Assembly: GCF_041914405.1 (NCBI RefSeq) | Contig: NZ_JAYSDK010000005.1 | Span: 62,001 to 126,000 of the forward strand | DNA: 64,000 bases | Direction of reading: 5' to 3' | Source of the DNA: Zoogloea sp041914405 | GTDB lineage: Bacteria; Pseudomonadota; Gammaproteobacteria; Burkholderiales; Rhodocyclaceae | Part shown: positions 62,592 through 64,000 of the stretch, piece after piece | Layout: each line of letters opens with the position of its first letter | Numbering within the stretch: position 1 is the stretch's first letter | The notes under the pieces: model-generated | Told to the model about the DNA's origin: nothing | Seen by the model: the letters and a program-made list of their open reading frames with translations, nothing else | Database searches by the model: none | Program-made: the position numbers and the translations under genes

Positions 62592-63491
62592 TCAGTGCTC
62601 CTGCAGGGCTTCGGCCTCCCTGGCTTTCGCTGCAGCCGCTTCCTGCAATTCCTTCAACCAACCGTGCTGGCACAGCTTGCGGCGGTTCTGTTCCATGACC
62701 AGACGGATGCGCGGCGCCACTTCGGCGTAGGGCGCCACGCCTTCGGCGCGGATGCTGTCGCAGCGGACGATGTGGTAGCCCAGCTCGGACTCCACGACCT
62801 CCGACAGTTCCCCCGGCGCCTTGGCGGCGAACAGGGCGGCGTCCAGCGCCGGGTAGAGCTTGCCGCGCTCCACGTCGCCGATCGTGCCGCCGTTCATCGC
62901 GGTCGGGCATTCCGAGTGCTTCAGGGCCTGTTCGGCGAAGCGCTTCGGGTCTTTCAGCAGGCGCTTGCGGATCTCGCTGATCTTCTTCAGGGCCAGCGCC
63001 GGGGCGTTTTCCGGCAGGTCCGGGTTGATCGTGACGAGGATGTGTGAGGCGCCGCGCCTCTCGGTGCGCATGAACTGCTCGCGGTGCATGTGGTAGAAGA
63101 TCTGCACGTCCAGTTCGGCCACCTTGGCGGACTTGGCCGACACCCGGTCGAGGACCGCTTCCACCTTCAATTCCCGTTGCAGCGCCGAGGTCAGCAGCGC
63201 CTCGTCGAGGTTCTGCGCCGCCAGTGCATTGGTGAAGTCCTGCTCGGATTCGTAGCGCCCGCGGATCTCCTGAAAGGCGTCGTCCAGCGTGCGTTGGGGC
63301 ACCACGACGCCCTGGGCCTCTGGCGCGGTGAGCACCAGGGTCTCGATGTCGAGTTGCTTCCTGGCCACCTGGCGCACATGGCGCAGTTCCCGCTCGGACA
63401 GCTCGCCCGGCATCTTTTCGTAGATGCCGTGGGCGGTCTTGAAGACCAGGTAGGGCAGGGTGGTGTCGGGGACGACGGCGAGCGTGCTCAT
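62592..63491 (-). CDS. nifM: Nitrogenase maturation peptidyl-prolyl isomerase NifM
   Basis: A 299-residue parvulin-type protein. The N-terminal half is helical (SERELRHVRQVARKQLDIETLVLTAPEAQGV..., RTLDDAFQEIRGRYESEQDFTNALAAQNLDEALL), and the C-terminal parvulin domain has RGASHILVTINPDLPENAPALALKKISEIRKRL, GGTIGDVERGKLYPALDAALFAAKAPGELSEVVESELGYHIVRCD. NifM is needed for accumulation and folding of the nitrogenase iron protein NifH. It overlaps nifZ by four bases (ATGA), which is the expected neighbourhood. A general parvulin function is possible, but the nifZ context settles it. Confidence 0.93.
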   Translation of the reverse strand: MSTLAVVPDTTLPYLVFKTAHGIYEKMPGELSERELRHVRQVARKQLDIETLVLTAPEAQGVVVPQRTLDDAFQEIRGRYESEQDFTNALAAQNLDEALLTSALQRELKVEAVLDRVSAKSAKVAELDVQIFYHMHREQFMRTERRGASHILVTINPDLPENAPALALKKISEIRKRLLKDPKRFAEQALKHSECPTAMNGGTIGDVERGKLYPALDAALFAAKAPGELSEVVESELGYHIVRCDSIRAEGVAPYAEVAPRIRLVMEQNRRKLCQHGWLKELQEAAAAKAREAEALQEH

Positions 63492-63979
63492 GACACGTCC
63501 TCCTCATCCTCTTCGGTATCGATCTCGCCGGCCTGTTCTTCCAGCGGCAGGCTTTCGAGGGCGCTTTCCGGCACCTGCAGCACCCAGCCCGGCACGTGCA
63601 GGTGGTACTGGACGCCACCGGGCAGGTCGCGCAGCACGCGCATGATCTCGCCCTTGGTGCCAGGTTCGGCGCGGATCTCGCCGCCCACCGCGAGGGTGAC
63701 TGCGCAGCGCACCTTCTCGCGGACTTCGAACTTGCTCTCCACCCAGTGCTCGTCCTCACCGAGGAGTTCTTCCTCCCGGCAGCCGACGATCATGTCTTCC
63801 TGCAGGAAGTACACCGAGTAGATGAGCTGGTCCTGCAGATAGCTGCCCACGTCGCGGACAATGCCCATCGAGCCGCGGCGGATCAGGAAGTCGCCGACGT
63901 CCTTGCCCGGAAAAGTGCCGTCGTTGCGCACGTTGCGTGTGACGCGGACAGTCTGGCCGTACTCGAAGCGGGGAAGCAT
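63488..63979 (-). CDS. nifZ: Nitrogen fixation protein NifZ
   Basis: A 163-residue protein. The N-terminal 75 residues are the NifZ domain: MLPRFEYGQTVRVTRNVRNDGTFPGKDVGDFLIRRGSMGIVRDVGSYLQDQLIYSVYFLQEDMIVGCREEEL. A second half resembles a repeat of the same fold (FEVREKVRCAVTLAVGGEIRAEPGTKGEIMRVLRDLPGGVQYHLHVPGWVLQVPESALE), and the tail is strongly acidic (EIDTEEDEEDVS). NifZ acts in maturation of the MoFe-protein P-cluster. AGGAGA precedes the ATG. The gene is coupled to nifM, and the rest of a nif cluster presumably continues beyond the right edge. Confidence 0.93.
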   Translation of the reverse strand: MLPRFEYGQTVRVTRNVRNDGTFPGKDVGDFLIRRGSMGIVRDVGSYLQDQLIYSVYFLQEDMIVGCREEELLGEDEHWVESKFEVREKVRCAVTLAVGGEIRAEPGTKGEIMRVLRDLPGGVQYHLHVPGWVLQVPESALESLPLEEQAGEIDTEEDEEDVS

Positions 63980-64000
63980 GATGGTTCTCCTGGACGGGCG

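Overview
The window is a high-G+C chromosomal segment (about two thirds G+C by eye) of a free-living, nitrogen-fixing betaproteobacterium, most likely of the Rhodocyclales (Azospira, Dechloromonas or Azonexus type). The gene content suggests this: nifM and nifZ, a complete urea transporter (urtABCDE) beside a complete urease operon, a flavocytochrome c sulfide dehydrogenase, a PEP-CTERM exported protein with a sigma-54-like promoter, an Aap-type amino acid transporter and REP-type intergenic palindromes. No 16S rRNA or other taxonomic marker is present, so the placement is inference. Ten Ns at 776-785 mark a scaffold join, and the sequence on both sides of it looks like one contig end represented twice.

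Layout. 1-3862: a rhodanese remnant, a small Cro/C1-type regulator, a Family 2A encapsulin shell gene and an overlapping cysteine desulfurase with a long disordered N-terminal cargo domain. This is a sulfur-handling nanocompartment and is the most distinctive system here. 3930-10301: a PEP-CTERM C39-like peptidase, then two divergent LysR modules (LysR/MFS exporter and LysR/azoreductase, with a pirin). 10398-10966: first copy of a structured intergenic element. 10997-20031 (minus strand): aapJQM without its ATPase gene, and a MexEF-OprN-like tripartite efflux pump. 20292-23005: LysR, then fccA-fccB. 23196-32430: recC-recB-recD. 32621-38446 (minus): a hybrid histidine kinase and a large membrane diguanylate cyclase. 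38676-41380: a small unknown protein paired with a double AAA+ ATPase. 41427-45760: tRNA-Val, a Sel1-repeat protein, a DMT transporter, NAD(P)HX repair enzyme and an FMN reductase. 45972-51690: urtABCDE. 51741-52390: second copy of the element. 52843-59280: ureDABCEF, a patatin-like phospholipase, then ureG. 59436-62485: MaoC hydratase, LysR/pirin pair and a serine hydrolase. 62592-63979 (minus): nifM and nifZ.

How it fits together. Sulfide can be oxidised by FccAB, and sulfane sulfur can be generated by the encapsulated desulfurase and passed on by the rhodanese. Urea is imported by UrtABCDE and split by urease. Two NtrC-like sites exactly six helical turns apart lie upstream of ureD, which fits nitrogen control in a diazotroph. 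The points most worth a second look are the encapsulin operon, the two-copy element with terminal inverted repeats and four compensatory base-pair changes in its hairpins, the patatin inside the urease operon, the double-AAA+ pair of unknown function, and the missing aapP exactly where the repeat element sits.
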